From assembly GCF_000519085.1 (NCBI RefSeq), contig NZ_KI912577.1, positions 2,423,331 through 2,487,330 on the forward strand: DNA of 64,000 nucleotides, in the 5' to 3' direction. Each line of letters starts with the position of its first letter. The first letter of the stretch is position 1. Below the pieces are notes generated by a model that saw only the letters and a list, made by a program, of their open reading frames with translations, was not told the DNA's origin and did not search any database. Position numbers and translations under genes: made by a program. Below, one piece after another: positions 38,729 through 47,479 of this stretch. This stretch comes from Methylobacterium sp. 10 (GTDB lineage Bacteria; Pseudomonadota; Alphaproteobacteria; Rhizobiales; Beijerinckiaceae).

Positions 38729-40024
38729 TCAGACGATCTGGACGTTCTTGGACGTGATCTCGGAGAGCTTGGTGGCTCCCACTTGGCGCATGATCGTCTC
38801 GAACTCGCGCTGCATCAGGGTGAGCACCATCTCGACGCCGGGCTGGCCGAAGGCGGCGAGGCCCCAGACATAGGGGCGGCCGACGCAGATTGCGGTGGCG
38901 CCGAGCGCCAGGGCCTTCAGCACGTCGGTGCCGCGACGGAAACCGCCATCGATGAGGACCGGTACCTTGCCGTTCACGGCGGCGACCACTTCCGGCAGAG
39001 CGCCGATGGTCGATTGCAGGCTCTCCTCGGCGCGGCCGCCATGGTTGGAGACGATGATCGCGTCGACGCCGTGGGTCAGGGCGATCTTGGCGTCCTCCTG
39101 GGTCACGATGCCCTTGAGGACGAGCTTGCCCTTCACGATGCCGCGAAGGCGCTTCACGTAGTCCCAGGTCATGCCGGTGCCGTAGAGGTTGGTCACCTTC
39201 GACACGTCGATGTCGTCGAACATCGGCTTGCGGCTGACTTCGTTCTTGAAGCCCGGCGTATGGCAATCCGTACAGGTGCGCGTGTCGGCGCGGCGCTCGC
39301 GGAACAGCGTCTCGGTGTTGCGGCCGCCCTGGCGGTCGACGGTGAGCACGATGGCCGGTGCGCCGGCCGCTTCGGCCCGCTTCACCAGCTTCTCAGTCAC
39401 GGACCAGTCGTCGGTCGGGTAGAGCATGTACCAGACGGGGGCGCCGCGCTCCTTGATGACGTCCTCGATCGAGGTGCTGCCCACCGTGGACAGGATCATC
39501 TGGTGACCCTTCGCCTTGCAGGCGCGGGCGGCGGCCGCCTCGGCCTCGGGGTGGAAGGCACCGACGCTGCTCACGGGCGCCAGCGCGATCGGGCTGGCCC
39601 AGGTCTCTCCGAAGATCTTCACGGTCGTGTCGATCTTGCGCACGTCGATCAGGCGGCGGACGCGGATGTGGATCTTGTCGAAATCGTCGCGGTTGGCCTT
39701 GAGCGTCTTGTCGGCGTCGACGCCGCTGGCGAGGTAGCCGTAATGCGCCGGCGGCAATTCCTTCTTCGCCACGGGCTCGAAATCGAACACGTTGAGAGCC
39801 TGCGCCGGAGAGGCGATGAGGTCGCCGTTCATCACGGGGGCTGCGCGAAGCACGTCGTAGCTCTGGGCCACCGCTTCCGTGGTTCCGAGGGCGGCGATTC
39901 CCGCCAGGGCGCGCGCGGCGCTCGGCGCGAACAGGGGGCTGGCGGAGAAGTAGCTCAACAGCTTCCGGCGGTGGATCGACGCGTATTCACCCATGGCAGA
40001 CTGTCCCTCGACACCGTTCGACAT
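38729..40024 (-). CDS. FMN-dependent alpha-hydroxy-acid dehydrogenase with probable export signal and CxxCH motif
   Basis: This 431-residue LldD/glycolate-oxidase-family enzyme would oxidise an L-2-hydroxy acid such as lactate. Catalytic residues are visible: AHYGYLASG Tyr, WYMLYP Tyr, Lys304 (LVLKGI), His328 and Arg331 (SNHGGR), and phosphate-site GGFRRGTD and GRPYVWGLA. The N-terminus has HRRKLLSYF and a hydrophobic stretch ending AVAQ (residue 54), resembling a Tat signal. A CTDCH motif (251-255) sits in the variable loop 4 region. The ATG at 40024 is used, with 39994 as the alternative. A cytochrome c gene lies upstream on the same strand. Confidence 0.88.
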   Translation of the reverse strand: MSNGVEGQSAMGEYASIHRRKLLSYFSASPLFAPSAARALAGIAALGTTEAVAQSYDVLRAAPVMNGDLIASPAQALNVFDFEPVAKKELPPAHYGYLASGVDADKTLKANRDDFDKIHIRVRRLIDVRKIDTTVKIFGETWASPIALAPVSSVGAFHPEAEAAAARACKAKGHQMILSTVGSTSIEDVIKERGAPVWYMLYPTDDWSVTEKLVKRAEAAGAPAIVLTVDRQGGRNTETLFRERRADTRTCTDCHTPGFKNEVSRKPMFDDIDVSKVTNLYGTGMTWDYVKRLRGIVKGKLVLKGIVTQEDAKIALTHGVDAIIVSNHGGRAEESLQSTIGALPEVVAAVNGKVPVLIDGGFRRGTDVLKALALGATAICVGRPYVWGLAAFGQPGVEMVLTLMQREFETIMRQVGATKLSEITSKNVQIV

Positions 40025-40069
40025 ACGTCTCGCTCTCTCTTGCTTCGCCGGGCCTTCCTGCACCAATTC

Positions 40070-40086
40070 TATTGTGCGATGCAATA
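40070..40086. promoter_or_regulatory. Candidate operator of the FMN dehydrogenase gene
   Basis: TATTGTGCGATGCAATA has 5-bp inverted arms around a 7-base centre. It lies just downstream of the candidate -10 box. GntR-type regulators often control LldD-like genes, but this match is loose. Confidence 0.3.
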
Positions 40087-40102
40087 ACTGATATAATTCT
40101 AA

Positions 40103-40132
40103 GTTATAGCGCAGATGCCGGCGTCTGCCCAA
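40103..40132 (-). promoter_or_regulatory. Candidate sigma-70 promoter of the FMN dehydrogenase gene
   Basis: On the minus strand TTGGGC, an 18-base spacer and TATAAC lie about 80 bases upstream of the ATG at 40024. A separate promoter implies expression independent of the cytochrome c gene. Confidence 0.4.
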
Positions 40133-40404
40133 GCTGCGAGATCAGGCGATGCAGTATTTCGATGGAATCTGGGCCTTAAACCGTCGATCAGCAGCGATTA
40201 CGGGTCGATTCGCACCCTGCGCCGCCCGTTCACGATGGCGCGATCCGTTCGTTTCACGACCTCGGCCGGTGACGTGATTCGACAGGCGCCACCGCACTGC
40301 AATATGCGAACGAGCCGATCGACCGGTTGTACGAAACGAGAAAGGCGCGGACATGCCGCGCCTTTCGTCGTGCAGATGAAGAACTAGTCGCCGACGAACG
40401 CCGT

Positions 40405-41010
40405 TTATTGAGCCGGCTTCTCCTCCGGCGCCTTCTGGTCCGCCGGCTTGTCCTCGGCGGCGGCCTTCTCCACGGCGGGAAGGGGTGCCGGAGTATCGGC
40501 CAGCGAGCGCAGATAGGCGATCACGTCGGCGCGCTCCTGCGGGGCCTGGATGCCGGCAAAAGCCATCTTGGTGCCCGGCACGTAGGTCTTCGGGTTGGCG
40601 AGGAAGTGGTCGAGCTCGTCGTAGGTCCAGGTGCCGCCCTTCTCCTTCAGCGCGGCGGAATACTCGAACCCGCCCTCATGGGCGCGCTGGCGATCGACGA
40701 CGCCCCAGAGATGCGGGCCGACCTTGTTCGGGCCGCCCTTCTCGAAGCTGTGGCAGGCCGCGCATTTCTTGGCCGCGCCGGTGCCCTTCTCGACGCTGGC
40801 GCTGGCGAGACGGACCGGAAGGGGCTCGGCCTTGACCGCGGCGGCGGCACCGCCACCGGCCGCCTCGGGCTGAGGCTCGGGCAGGGCATAGCCCGCACTT
40901 CCCGCCGGCTTGGCGCTGTAGATCAATTCGGCGACGAAGCCGGACCCGATGGCGAGAAGCAGAGTGCCGAGCACGGCGCCCGCGACCTTGTTCAGCTCGA
41001 AAGAGTCCAT
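40405..41010 (-). CDS. Membrane-anchored c-type cytochrome (CycM-like)
   Basis: This 201-residue protein has an uncleaved N-terminal anchor (about 9-31, GAVLGTLLLAIGSGFVAELIY), an Ala/Pro linker, and one class I cytochrome c domain. The heme motif CAACH is at 83-87 and the distal ligand Met149 lies in YVPGTKMAFAG. The C-terminal tail (about 175-201) is Lys/Glu/Pro rich. Proteins of this type carry electrons from the bc1 complex to cytochrome oxidase. The start at MDSFELNKVAG (41010) has GGAG ten bases upstream. The FMN dehydrogenase is the next gene downstream and may be an electron donor. Confidence 0.92.
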   Translation of the reverse strand: MDSFELNKVAGAVLGTLLLAIGSGFVAELIYSAKPAGSAGYALPEPQPEAAGGGAAAAVKAEPLPVRLASASVEKGTGAAKKCAACHSFEKGGPNKVGPHLWGVVDRQRAHEGGFEYSAALKEKGGTWTYDELDHFLANPKTYVPGTKMAFAGIQAPQERADVIAYLRSLADTPAPLPAVEKAAAEDKPADQKAPEEKPAQ

Positions 41011-41268
41011 TCTCGACAACTCCGGGGGCGTCCGCCGGTTGCGGCGGCAGGCGTGGCCCGGTGAGCGGATGCCCCGGACTCTGGAAATGTTCGAGGGTGA
41101 ATAGCGGTTAAGGACCGACCTTGACAATGGCGGAGCTGACGGCCGTGTAGTCGCAGAGCGCCGGATGTCATTCCGGGGGCCCCGACCATGCGCCGATGAA
41201 CAACGCGCCGATGACAACGCGCACTGCCCCTGCTACTCCCCCGGCTCGCTGCAGAGATACGCCGGTCG

Positions 41269-42012
41269 ATGTCGGATCCCCTCGTTCTCATTCCCGCCCG
41301 CATGGCCGCCTCCCGGCTGCCGAACAAGCCGATGGCCGACATCGCCGGTGAGCCGATGATCGTCCATGTCTGGCGCCGCGCCGTGGAGGCCGGGATCGGG
41401 CCGGTGGTCGTGGCCACGGATGCCGTCGAGATCGTCGAGGCGATCGAGCGGGTCGGCGGCCTCGCGACCCTCACCCGGGCCGATCATCCCTCCGGCTCGG
41501 ACCGGCTGGCCGAGGCCCTCGACATCATCGATCCACAGGGACACCACGACGTGGTGGTCAACGTGCAGGGCGACCTGCCGACGATCGACCCGGCGATCAT
41601 CGGCGCGGCGATCACGCCCCTGGCGGACAGAGCCGTGGACATCGCCACCCTCTGCGCCGTCATCACCCGCGACGAGGAGCGGCACGATCCCAACGTGGTG
41701 AAGCTCGTCGGCCACCATGTGGGGCCGAACCGCCTGCGCGCGCTCTATTTCACGAGGGCGCAGGCGCCCTGGGGGGAGGGGCCGCTGTTCCACCATATCG
41801 GCCTCTACGCCTATCGCCGCCGGGCACTCACCCGCTTCATGGCCCTGCCGCCCGGCGAACTCGAGACCCGCGAGAAACTGGAGCAGCTGCGGGCGCTGGA
41901 GGCGGGCATGCGCATCGACGCCACCATCGTCGACGACCTGCCGCTGGGCGTCGACACCCCCGCCGATCTCGAACGGGCGCGGGCGGTACTCCTGGCCCGG
42001 CGCCTCAACTGA
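41269..42012 (+). CDS. kdsB: 3-deoxy-manno-octulosonate cytidylyltransferase
   Basis: This enzyme activates KDO as CMP-KDO for lipopolysaccharide core synthesis. The 247-residue protein has [19 protein letters not shown] at the N-terminus, [11 protein letters not shown], the metal-binding VNVQGDLP, and [14 protein letters not shown]. It is divergent from the cytochrome c gene and 20 bases before pheA. The kdsB-pheA pair is common in alphaproteobacteria. Confidence 0.96.
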   Translation: MSDPLVLIPARMAASRLPNKPMADIAGEPMIVHVWRRAVEAGIGPVVVATDAVEIVEAIERVGGLATLTRADHPSGSDRLAEALDIIDPQGHHDVVVNVQGDLPTIDPAIIGAAITPLADRAVDIATLCAVITRDEERHDPNVVKLVGHHVGPNRLRALYFTRAQAPWGEGPLFHHIGLYAYRRRALTRFMALPPGELETREKLEQLRALEAGMRIDATIVDDLPLGVDTPADLERARAVLLARRLN

Positions 42013-42032
42013 CGAACCGAGTCATCACTTCC

Positions 42033-42905
42033 ATGTCCGATACGACCGAATCCCGCACCACGATCTCCTATCAGGGCGAGCCGGGCGCGAATTCGCACAT
42101 CATCTGCGCCCAGGCCTATCCCGACTGGACGCCGCTGCCCTGCGCCTCGTTCGAAGAGGCCTTCGCGGCGGTGAATGACGGCCGTGCCGCCCTGGCGATG
42201 ATCCCCATCGAGAATTCCATCGCCGGTCGTGTCGCCGACATCCATCACCTGATCCCGAGCTCGAACCTGCACATCGTGGCCGAGCACTTCCTGCCGATCC
42301 ATTTTCAGCTGATGGCGCTTCCCGGCACGCCGATCGAGGCGATCCGGACGGTTCACAGCCACGTCCATGCGCTGGGCCAATGCCGCAAGATCATCCGGCG
42401 GCTCGGGCTGAAGGCCATCGTCGCCGGCGACACCGCGGGCGCGGCGCGCGAAGTCGCCGAAGCGGGCGATCCGAGCCGCGGCGCCCTGGCCCCGGCCATG
42501 GCGGCGGGCGTCTACGGGCTCGACATCCTCGCCCGCGACGTGGAGGACGAGAGCCACAACACCACGCGCTTCGTGGTCTTCTCGCCCGCGGCGGTGGAGG
42601 TGCCGCCCGATGCCGGACCGACGGTGACGAGCTTCATCTTCCGCGTGCGCAACATCCCGGCGGCGCTCTACAAGGCCCTCGGGGGCTTCGCCACCAACGG
42701 CGTCAACATGTCGAAGCTCGAGAGCTACATGGTCGAGGGCCAGTTCTCGGCGACGCAGTTCTATGCCGAGGTGGACGGCCATCCGGAGGATCCCGGCCTT
42801 GCCCGCGCGCTGGACGAACTCGCGTATTTCTCGCGGGAACTGCGCATCATCGGCACCTACCCGGCCCATCCATTCCGAGAGACCACCCGGCTGGCGGCGG
42901 AGTAG
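42033..42905 (+). CDS. pheA: Prephenate dehydratase
   Basis: This enzyme converts prephenate to phenylpyruvate in phenylalanine synthesis. The 290-residue protein is monofunctional, with no chorismate mutase domain. The catalytic domain has YQGEPGANSH, ENSIAGRV and HNTTRFVVF, with TTRF the family signature. The C-terminal ACT domain (about 195-270) has SKLESYMVEGQFSATQFYAEVDGH, the Phe-binding feedback site where many homologues show ESRP. It is downstream of kdsB. Confidence 0.95.
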   Translation: MSDTTESRTTISYQGEPGANSHIICAQAYPDWTPLPCASFEEAFAAVNDGRAALAMIPIENSIAGRVADIHHLIPSSNLHIVAEHFLPIHFQLMALPGTPIEAIRTVHSHVHALGQCRKIIRRLGLKAIVAGDTAGAAREVAEAGDPSRGALAPAMAAGVYGLDILARDVEDESHNTTRFVVFSPAAVEVPPDAGPTVTSFIFRVRNIPAALYKALGGFATNGVNMSKLESYMVEGQFSATQFYAEVDGHPEDPGLARALDELAYFSRELRIIGTYPAHPFRETTRLAAE

Positions 42906-42920
42906 CGCGCGAGACGCGCA

Positions 42921-43646
42921 CTATTCCCGCTTGATCACCCGGTCGACCACGAGGTCGGACCAGAAGCCCGGCCGGAACTCGCGCTTCAGGGCCTCGGGGT
43001 CGTAGACGGTCTCGACCCAGGTCAGGAAATCCAGCCCCTTCGCTTCGCCCTCCCGCAGGTAGAGGTCGAAGAACGCGTCGAGGATTCCGGTCTTGGCGAA
43101 TCGGAAATGGCCGTACCTGGCCGAGAGCTGACCCATCGCCTCCGAGACCGGCACGCCTTCGTGCAGGATGAGGAACAGGGCGGCGCCGAGGCCCGCCCGG
43201 TCCGCCCCGGACTTGCAGTGCATCACGGCGGGATACTGGACCCCGTCGAAGAACCCCTTCGCGCCGAGGATCGTCTCCTTCGACGGCGCCTCGCGCGAGC
43301 GCAGGACGAACTCCACGAGGTCCAGCCCCTGCTGCGCGCAGGCCTCGCGCTGGAGCGGCCAGGAGCCATGCTCGCGGCCGCCGCGCAGGGAGATCACCGT
43401 CCGCACGCCCTGCCGCCGGAACCAGGCGAGCTGGTGCGGCGTCGGCTGGGCCGAGCGCCAGACCTTGCCGGTGCCGATCTTGTGCCGGTTGAGATAGGCC
43501 AGCCGGAACACCCCGTGATCCACGAGCAGCATGTTGGCCCAGGCCCGCATGCGCGCGCCCCGGCCGGCGATCGGCTGCTCGAAGCGGGCGATCCGCGCCA
43601 TGCGCCGGGCATAGCGGATCTCGGGCTTGATGAATCTGTTGAACAC
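42921..43646 (-). CDS. Protein tyrosine phosphatase-like (dual-specificity) protein
   Basis: This 241-residue protein has the CX5R loop HCKSGADRAG (nucleophile Cys144, Arg150) after VWRSAQPTPHQLAWFRRQGVRTVISLRGG, the pattern of bacterial/plant-like DSP-type phosphatases. The start is read as GTG at 43646 because the conserved LVDHGVFRLAYLNRHKI would otherwise be close to the end. ATG at 43601 (residue 16) is an alternative, and no strong ribosome-binding site marks either. It is convergent with pheA. The substrate is unknown; a lipid-A or phosphoprotein role is possible. Confidence 0.85.
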   Translation of the reverse strand: MFNRFIKPEIRYARRMARIARFEQPIAGRGARMRAWANMLLVDHGVFRLAYLNRHKIGTGKVWRSAQPTPHQLAWFRRQGVRTVISLRGGREHGSWPLQREACAQQGLDLVEFVLRSREAPSKETILGAKGFFDGVQYPAVMHCKSGADRAGLGAALFLILHEGVPVSEAMGQLSARYGHFRFAKTGILDAFFDLYLREGEAKGLDFLTWVETVYDPEALKREFRPGFWSDLVVDRVIKRE

Positions 43647-43852
43647 GGGGGGCGGAAGGAACCTGTCGGGAGGAACGTGCGGCGGCTCTAACAGCCGGGG
43701 CAGCGTCGGGCAAACGGATGTCGCAGAATTGCGTCACCCGAGCTTTACGAAGCGCGCTTTTCGGAACTCGGCATCCGGCTTGCCTTCATCATGCCCGTAT
43801 CGTGGATTTCGATGCGAGATCGTTCCCGTTTCCAACAAGCGTAGGGACAGTC

Positions 43853-44359
43853 ATGAAGACGAGCACCACCAGCATCCGCCGCGCCCGTCCGAGAGACGCC
43901 GATCGGTTGAGCGACGTCTTCGACGAAACCTGGAGGGAGGCCTATCGCGGCATCATCCCCGGCGTCTCCCTGGAGCGGATGATCTCCCAGCGCCCCTCGC
44001 AATGGTGGCTCGGCGCGGCCCAGCGCAATCGCCCCCTGGTGGTGGTCGAAATCGGCGACGAGGTCGTCGGATACGCGATCTACGGGCAGGCGCGGGGCGC
44101 CGCCCTCAAGGCATCGGGGGAGGTGGACGAACTCTACATCCTGCCGGCCTATCAGGGCCTCGGTCTCGGCCGGCGTCTGTTCCGCGCGGTGCGCAACGAC
44201 CTCGCCGACCATGGGCTGACCCGGATCGGGATCTGGACCCTGGCGGGCAACGAGCGCGCCTGCGGCTTCTATACCAGCCTCGGCGGCGTGAAGGTGGCGG
44301 AGGCCATCGACCGCATGGCCGGCGCCGTCCTCTCCAAGGTGGCCTACCGCTTCGAGTGA
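43853..44359 (+). CDS. GNAT-family N-acetyltransferase
   Basis: This 168-residue protein has TSIRRARPRDADRLSDVF at the start and the acetyl-CoA motif VDELYILPAYQGLGLGRRLFRAV. The ATG at 43853 follows AGGGA with good spacing, so the longer upstream frame is not used. It is divergent from the phosphatase gene. The substrate is unknown. Confidence 0.87.
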   Translation: MKTSTTSIRRARPRDADRLSDVFDETWREAYRGIIPGVSLERMISQRPSQWWLGAAQRNRPLVVVEIGDEVVGYAIYGQARGAALKASGEVDELYILPAYQGLGLGRRLFRAVRNDLADHGLTRIGIWTLAGNERACGFYTSLGGVKVAEAIDRMAGAVLSKVAYRFE

Positions 44360-44482
44360 GGCATCGCTAACCCGTCTTCGGGGAACCCTGAAGGCGGGGC
44401 AGCACGTTGATCCCGCGCCCGGACGCCGCCGTTCCCATATGCCGGGAAGGCGTCGCGACGCCCCCGCGCCGGATCAAGGACC

Positions 44483-44827
44483 ATGATGACCGCCAACCAA
44501 CAGGATCTGTCACGCCGGGATTGCACGGCGCAGGATTGGGACGACCGCGTCACCCGCCTCACCGAGAAATTGCCCGATCGGTTGCGGCGCGCCATCGAGT
44601 GGCTGCGCGAGCCCTCTCGCCGCTGGGTGAGAATCGGTGCGGCGATCCTTTTCATCCTCGGCGGCATCTTCTCGATTCTGCCGGTGCTCGGGCTGTGGAT
44701 GCTACCCGTGGGGCTCGCGCTCCTCAGCCAGGACATTCCGGCCCTCAAGGTTCCCCTCGAACGCTCGGCCCGCTGGATCGAGGGCGTCTGGCGGCGCTGG
44801 TTCGGATCGGGCGATAAGAAATCCTGA
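44483..44827 (+). CDS. Small conserved membrane protein (PGPGW-like)
   Basis: This 114-residue protein has two close hydrophobic segments (about 50-66 and 68-82, AAILFILGGIFSILPVLGLWMLPVGLALLSQDIPAL) and charged flanks. The PVLGLWMLPVGL turn resembles putative PGPGW transmembrane proteins. No function is known to me. An ATG ATG start is present at 44483. Confidence 0.7.
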   Translation: MMTANQQDLSRRDCTAQDWDDRVTRLTEKLPDRLRRAIEWLREPSRRWVRIGAAILFILGGIFSILPVLGLWMLPVGLALLSQDIPALKVPLERSARWIEGVWRRWFGSGDKKS

Positions 44828-45307
44828 TCCGCCGCTCCGTCCCCACACCGCGACTGGATATTCACGACTGTGATGGGGCTGCCGAGGATCAGGAACGGCG
44901 TGATGGAGGTCATTGAGGGGTGAGCGTGAGGCGTACCGGAACTCCCTCTCCTCCCAGCCTACGATATCTCCACAACTCGCAGGCCGCTCGGGTCCTCTCT
45001 CCCTCCAGGAGAGCGAGCCCGTCGCGCCGTCCATCCAACCCTCTTGGATAGAGGGAACAGTTGTCGAGCAGATGGGTGAATCCAGGGGCCGTTCATGAGT
45101 TGAGACCCGCAGGTTACCCGATATGTGCGACTCCCGAGCCATCGACCGTATGGGCCGGGGCTTTCAGGGCTGAACGGGCGCGCACCGGTTACGATAAGCC
45201 GCAAAAGCCCCGCGCATCGGGCGAAGGTCGATTTCCTTTATCGCGGAAGGGATTTAAGAGACGCCGAAACAGCGTCTTGGATTGCTGCAGGCTCGAGCGA
45301 GGACCAC
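44828..45307. other. 480-base intergenic region before ppa, nothing recognised
   Basis: No supported gene or strong terminator is seen. A short CCCTC-TTGGATA-GAGGG hairpin lies near 45038-45054. The ppa promoter must lie in the downstream part, but no clear -35/-10 pair was found. Confidence 0.4.
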
Positions 45308-45844
45308 ATGATCATCGACTCCATCTCGATTGGAAAGAACCCGCCGGACGACGTCAACGTCATCATCGAGGTGCCGATCGGCGGCGATCCGATCAAGTAC
45401 GAGATGGACAAGGAATCCGGTGCCCTCGTGGTCGACCGGTTTCTCTATACCGCGATGCATTATCCGGGGAATTACGGTTTCATCCCCCACACTCTCTCGG
45501 GTGACGGCGATCCTTGCGACGTTCTCGTTGCGAATACGCGCGCCATCGCGCCCGGCGCGGTCATCAGCGTTCGCCCGGTAGGCGTTCTCGTGATGGAGGA
45601 CAACGCCGGCGAGGACGAGAAGATCATCGCCGTGCCGTCCCGCCACCTGACGATGCGCTACAACCGGATCGAGAACTACACCGACCTGCCGGAGATCACG
45701 ATCCAGCAGATCCAGCACTTCTTCGAGCACTACAAGGATCTGGAGCCCGGCAAGTGGGTGAAGATCAAGCGCTGGGGCGACAAGGCGGAAGCCCATCGCC
45801 TCATCAACGAGGGTATCGAACGCGCCAAGGCCGAGAAGGCCTGA
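45308..45844 (+). CDS. ppa: Inorganic pyrophosphatase
   Basis: This enzyme hydrolyses pyrophosphate to drive biosynthetic reactions. The 178-residue family I soluble enzyme has [44 protein letters not shown] (metal-binding Asp cluster) and [10 protein letters not shown]. The ATG at 45308 with AGGA upstream matches the family N-terminus; the longer upstream frame does not. It is convergent with ubiH, with 13 bases between stops. Confidence 0.97.
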   Translation: MIIDSISIGKNPPDDVNVIIEVPIGGDPIKYEMDKESGALVVDRFLYTAMHYPGNYGFIPHTLSGDGDPCDVLVANTRAIAPGAVISVRPVGVLVMEDNAGEDEKIIAVPSRHLTMRYNRIENYTDLPEITIQQIQHFFEHYKDLEPGKWVKIKRWGDKAEAHRLINEGIERAKAEKA

Positions 45845-45857
45845 GCCCCAGACCCCT

Positions 45858-47141
45858 TTACAACGCCTCGCCCCGCATCAGCCTGGGCGAGGCCCCCCGC
45901 GAGGCCCCCCGCGAGGCCGAGGCCTCGCCGATGAACACCGACTTCAAGCCCGGCATCCGGTCGACGAGGCCGAGCCCGAGATCGCGCATCAGGCGGATCG
46001 GCAGGATGTCGTTGGAGAACAATCGGTTCAGCCCGTCCGTGACCGCCGCCATGGCGAAGGTATCGAAGCGCCGGCTGCGCTCGTAGCGCTGCAGCACATC
46101 CTTCGCCCCCGGATCGAGGCCGAGGCGCAAAGCCTCCGTGATCTCCTCCGCCAGGGATGCGGCATCTGCGAGGCCGAGATTCAGCCCCTGGCCGGCGATC
46201 GGATGGATGACGTGGGCGGCATCGCCGAGGAGCGCGAGCCGCTCGCCCCGGAAGCTTCGCGCCATGCCGAGGGAGAGCGGATGGGCGCTCGGCCCGTCCT
46301 CGATCACGAGGCGGCCGAGATTGAGCCCGAAGCGGCGTTCGATCTCGGTGAGGGTATCCTCCCGGCTTCCGCCGATCAGCGCCTCCACATCCGCTTCCCG
46401 CTCCGTCCACACGATGGAGGAACGGTGGCTGAGCACACCGCCATCGACCAGCGGCAGGATCGCGAAGGGACCACTGGGCAGGAAATGCTCGAACGCCCGC
46501 CCGCCATGGGGGCGCTCGTGCCCGATCGTGGCGACGATGCCCATTTGTGGATAGGACCGGCCGACCCAACCGATCCCGGCCGCCTCGCGCAGCCTCGACC
46601 GCGCTCCGTCCGCGGCGACCAGCAAGGTCGCGTCCGTTTCGCGCCCGTCGGACAACGCGAGGGCCATGCTCCGGCCGCTCGCCTGCGCGTGGCGGATGCC
46701 GACCGGCTCGAAGGCGACCCCGACGGCTCTCGATGCCGCCAGAAGGCTGTCGACGAGGAACTCGGCCTCGACCATATGGGCGAAGGGCTCACCGGCCGGC
46801 GGCGTTTCGCCCGTGCCGTCCTGGCCGAAGGTCAGGAAGACCGGCCTGACCGGATCCGACAGCCGACTGTCGCTGATCGCCATGTCGAGGATCGGTTCCG
46901 CCGCGTGGGCGACGTCGGCCCAGATTCCCAACCGCGTCAGCATGCGCCGTCCGCCCGCCGCCACGGCGAAAGCACGTCCGCGATGCCGGAGCGCGGCACG
47001 ATCGAGCCCTGGATCGAAGACGGTGACGTCGAGGGCATCGCCATGGGCCTGACGCAGGGCCAGGGCCAGGCTGAGGCCGGGAATACCGCCGCCGGCGATG
47101 GCCACCTTGCGGGACGCGCCTCCTTGCATCGATCCGCTCAT
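45858..47141 (-). CDS. ubiH: FAD-dependent UbiH/UbiF-type ubiquinone-ring hydroxylase
   Basis: This 427-residue flavoprotein monooxygenase is probably for ubiquinone biosynthesis. FAD motifs are GGGIPGLSLALAL (GxGxxG-like, about 17-29), LLVAADGARSRLREA (DG motif) and LLGDAAHVIHPIAGQGLNLGLADA (GD motif). Which ring position is hydroxylated cannot be judged. The ATG at 47141 follows GAGG with an 8-base gap. The C-terminal tail encodes a short repeat (SRGASRGAS) from a tandem 12-base DNA repeat. It is divergent from tesB. Confidence 0.9.
   Translation of the reverse strand: MSGSMQGGASRKVAIAGGGIPGLSLALALRQAHGDALDVTVFDPGLDRAALRHRGRAFAVAAGGRRMLTRLGIWADVAHAAEPILDMAISDSRLSDPVRPVFLTFGQDGTGETPPAGEPFAHMVEAEFLVDSLLAASRAVGVAFEPVGIRHAQASGRSMALALSDGRETDATLLVAADGARSRLREAAGIGWVGRSYPQMGIVATIGHERPHGGRAFEHFLPSGPFAILPLVDGGVLSHRSSIVWTEREADVEALIGGSREDTLTEIERRFGLNLGRLVIEDGPSAHPLSLGMARSFRGERLALLGDAAHVIHPIAGQGLNLGLADAASLAEEITEALRLGLDPGAKDVLQRYERSRRFDTFAMAAVTDGLNRLFSNDILPIRLMRDLGLGLVDRMPGLKSVFIGEASASRGASRGASPRLMRGEAL
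45887..45922. repeat. 12-base tandem repeat in the 3' end of ubiH
   Basis: Two exact GCGAGGCCCCCC units are followed by a diverged third (GCGAGGCCGAGG). They encode a RGAS-type repeat in the disordered tail of the hydroxylase. Copy number may vary between strains. Confidence 0.7.
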
Positions 47142-47479
47142 GCCCTTTACCTCGTCCCCATTCCAACGGCCTGCGATGAGAGACACGTGGAGTGGCACCC
47201 CGCCGCGCAGGAGGCAACGTGCGAGAGCGAAGCATGATGCGTCGCCGTGAGGTCCGGACCGTCGCTTTAGACGAGTGAGCCTTTCTTTCGGAGCAAGTCT
47301 TCTTTTCAGGGCGAGCCTTGCATTCCGGGTGAGCCTTTCATTCTGGGTGAGCCTTGCATTCCGGGCGAGCCTTGCATTCCGGGCGAGCCTTGCATTCCGG
47401 GTGAGCTGTGGCGATTCCAGCTGCGATAAAGCCGTGAAGCGCGGCCGCATCGATGTCCTCAGCCCGGCGAAAGGCACGC
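47142..47479. other. 338-base divergent promoter region between ubiH and tesB
   Basis: It holds the 18-base minisatellite (47275-47400) and presumably the promoters of both flanking genes. No separate gene is supported. Confidence 0.5.
47275..47400. repeat. Minisatellite: seven 18-base tandem units
   Basis: The unit is GCGAGCCTTGCATTCCGG or its GTGAGCC... variant. Three units are exact or one base off, one more has two further changes, and the first two (47275-47310) are strongly diverged. The total length is exactly 7 x 18. Because 18 is divisible by three, the plus-strand reading gives an ASLAFR hexapeptide repeat, but that frame does not continue into tesB. Confidence 0.9.

Larger units (their letters stand above)
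40025..40404. other. 380-base region between cytochrome c and FMN dehydrogenase genes, with promoter and dyad
   Basis: No gene is seen. The AT-rich part (40065-40110) holds the candidate promoter and operator described separately. The remainder is the 3' side of the cytochrome c gene. Confidence 0.5.

Noticed and set aside
44913..45098. Short open frames before ppa
   Set aside because: No family, no ribosome-binding site and no hydrophobic or motif pattern.
47275..47400. Tandem repeat as a possible CRISPR array
   Set aside because: Units are contiguous 18-mers with no spacers and no cas genes.
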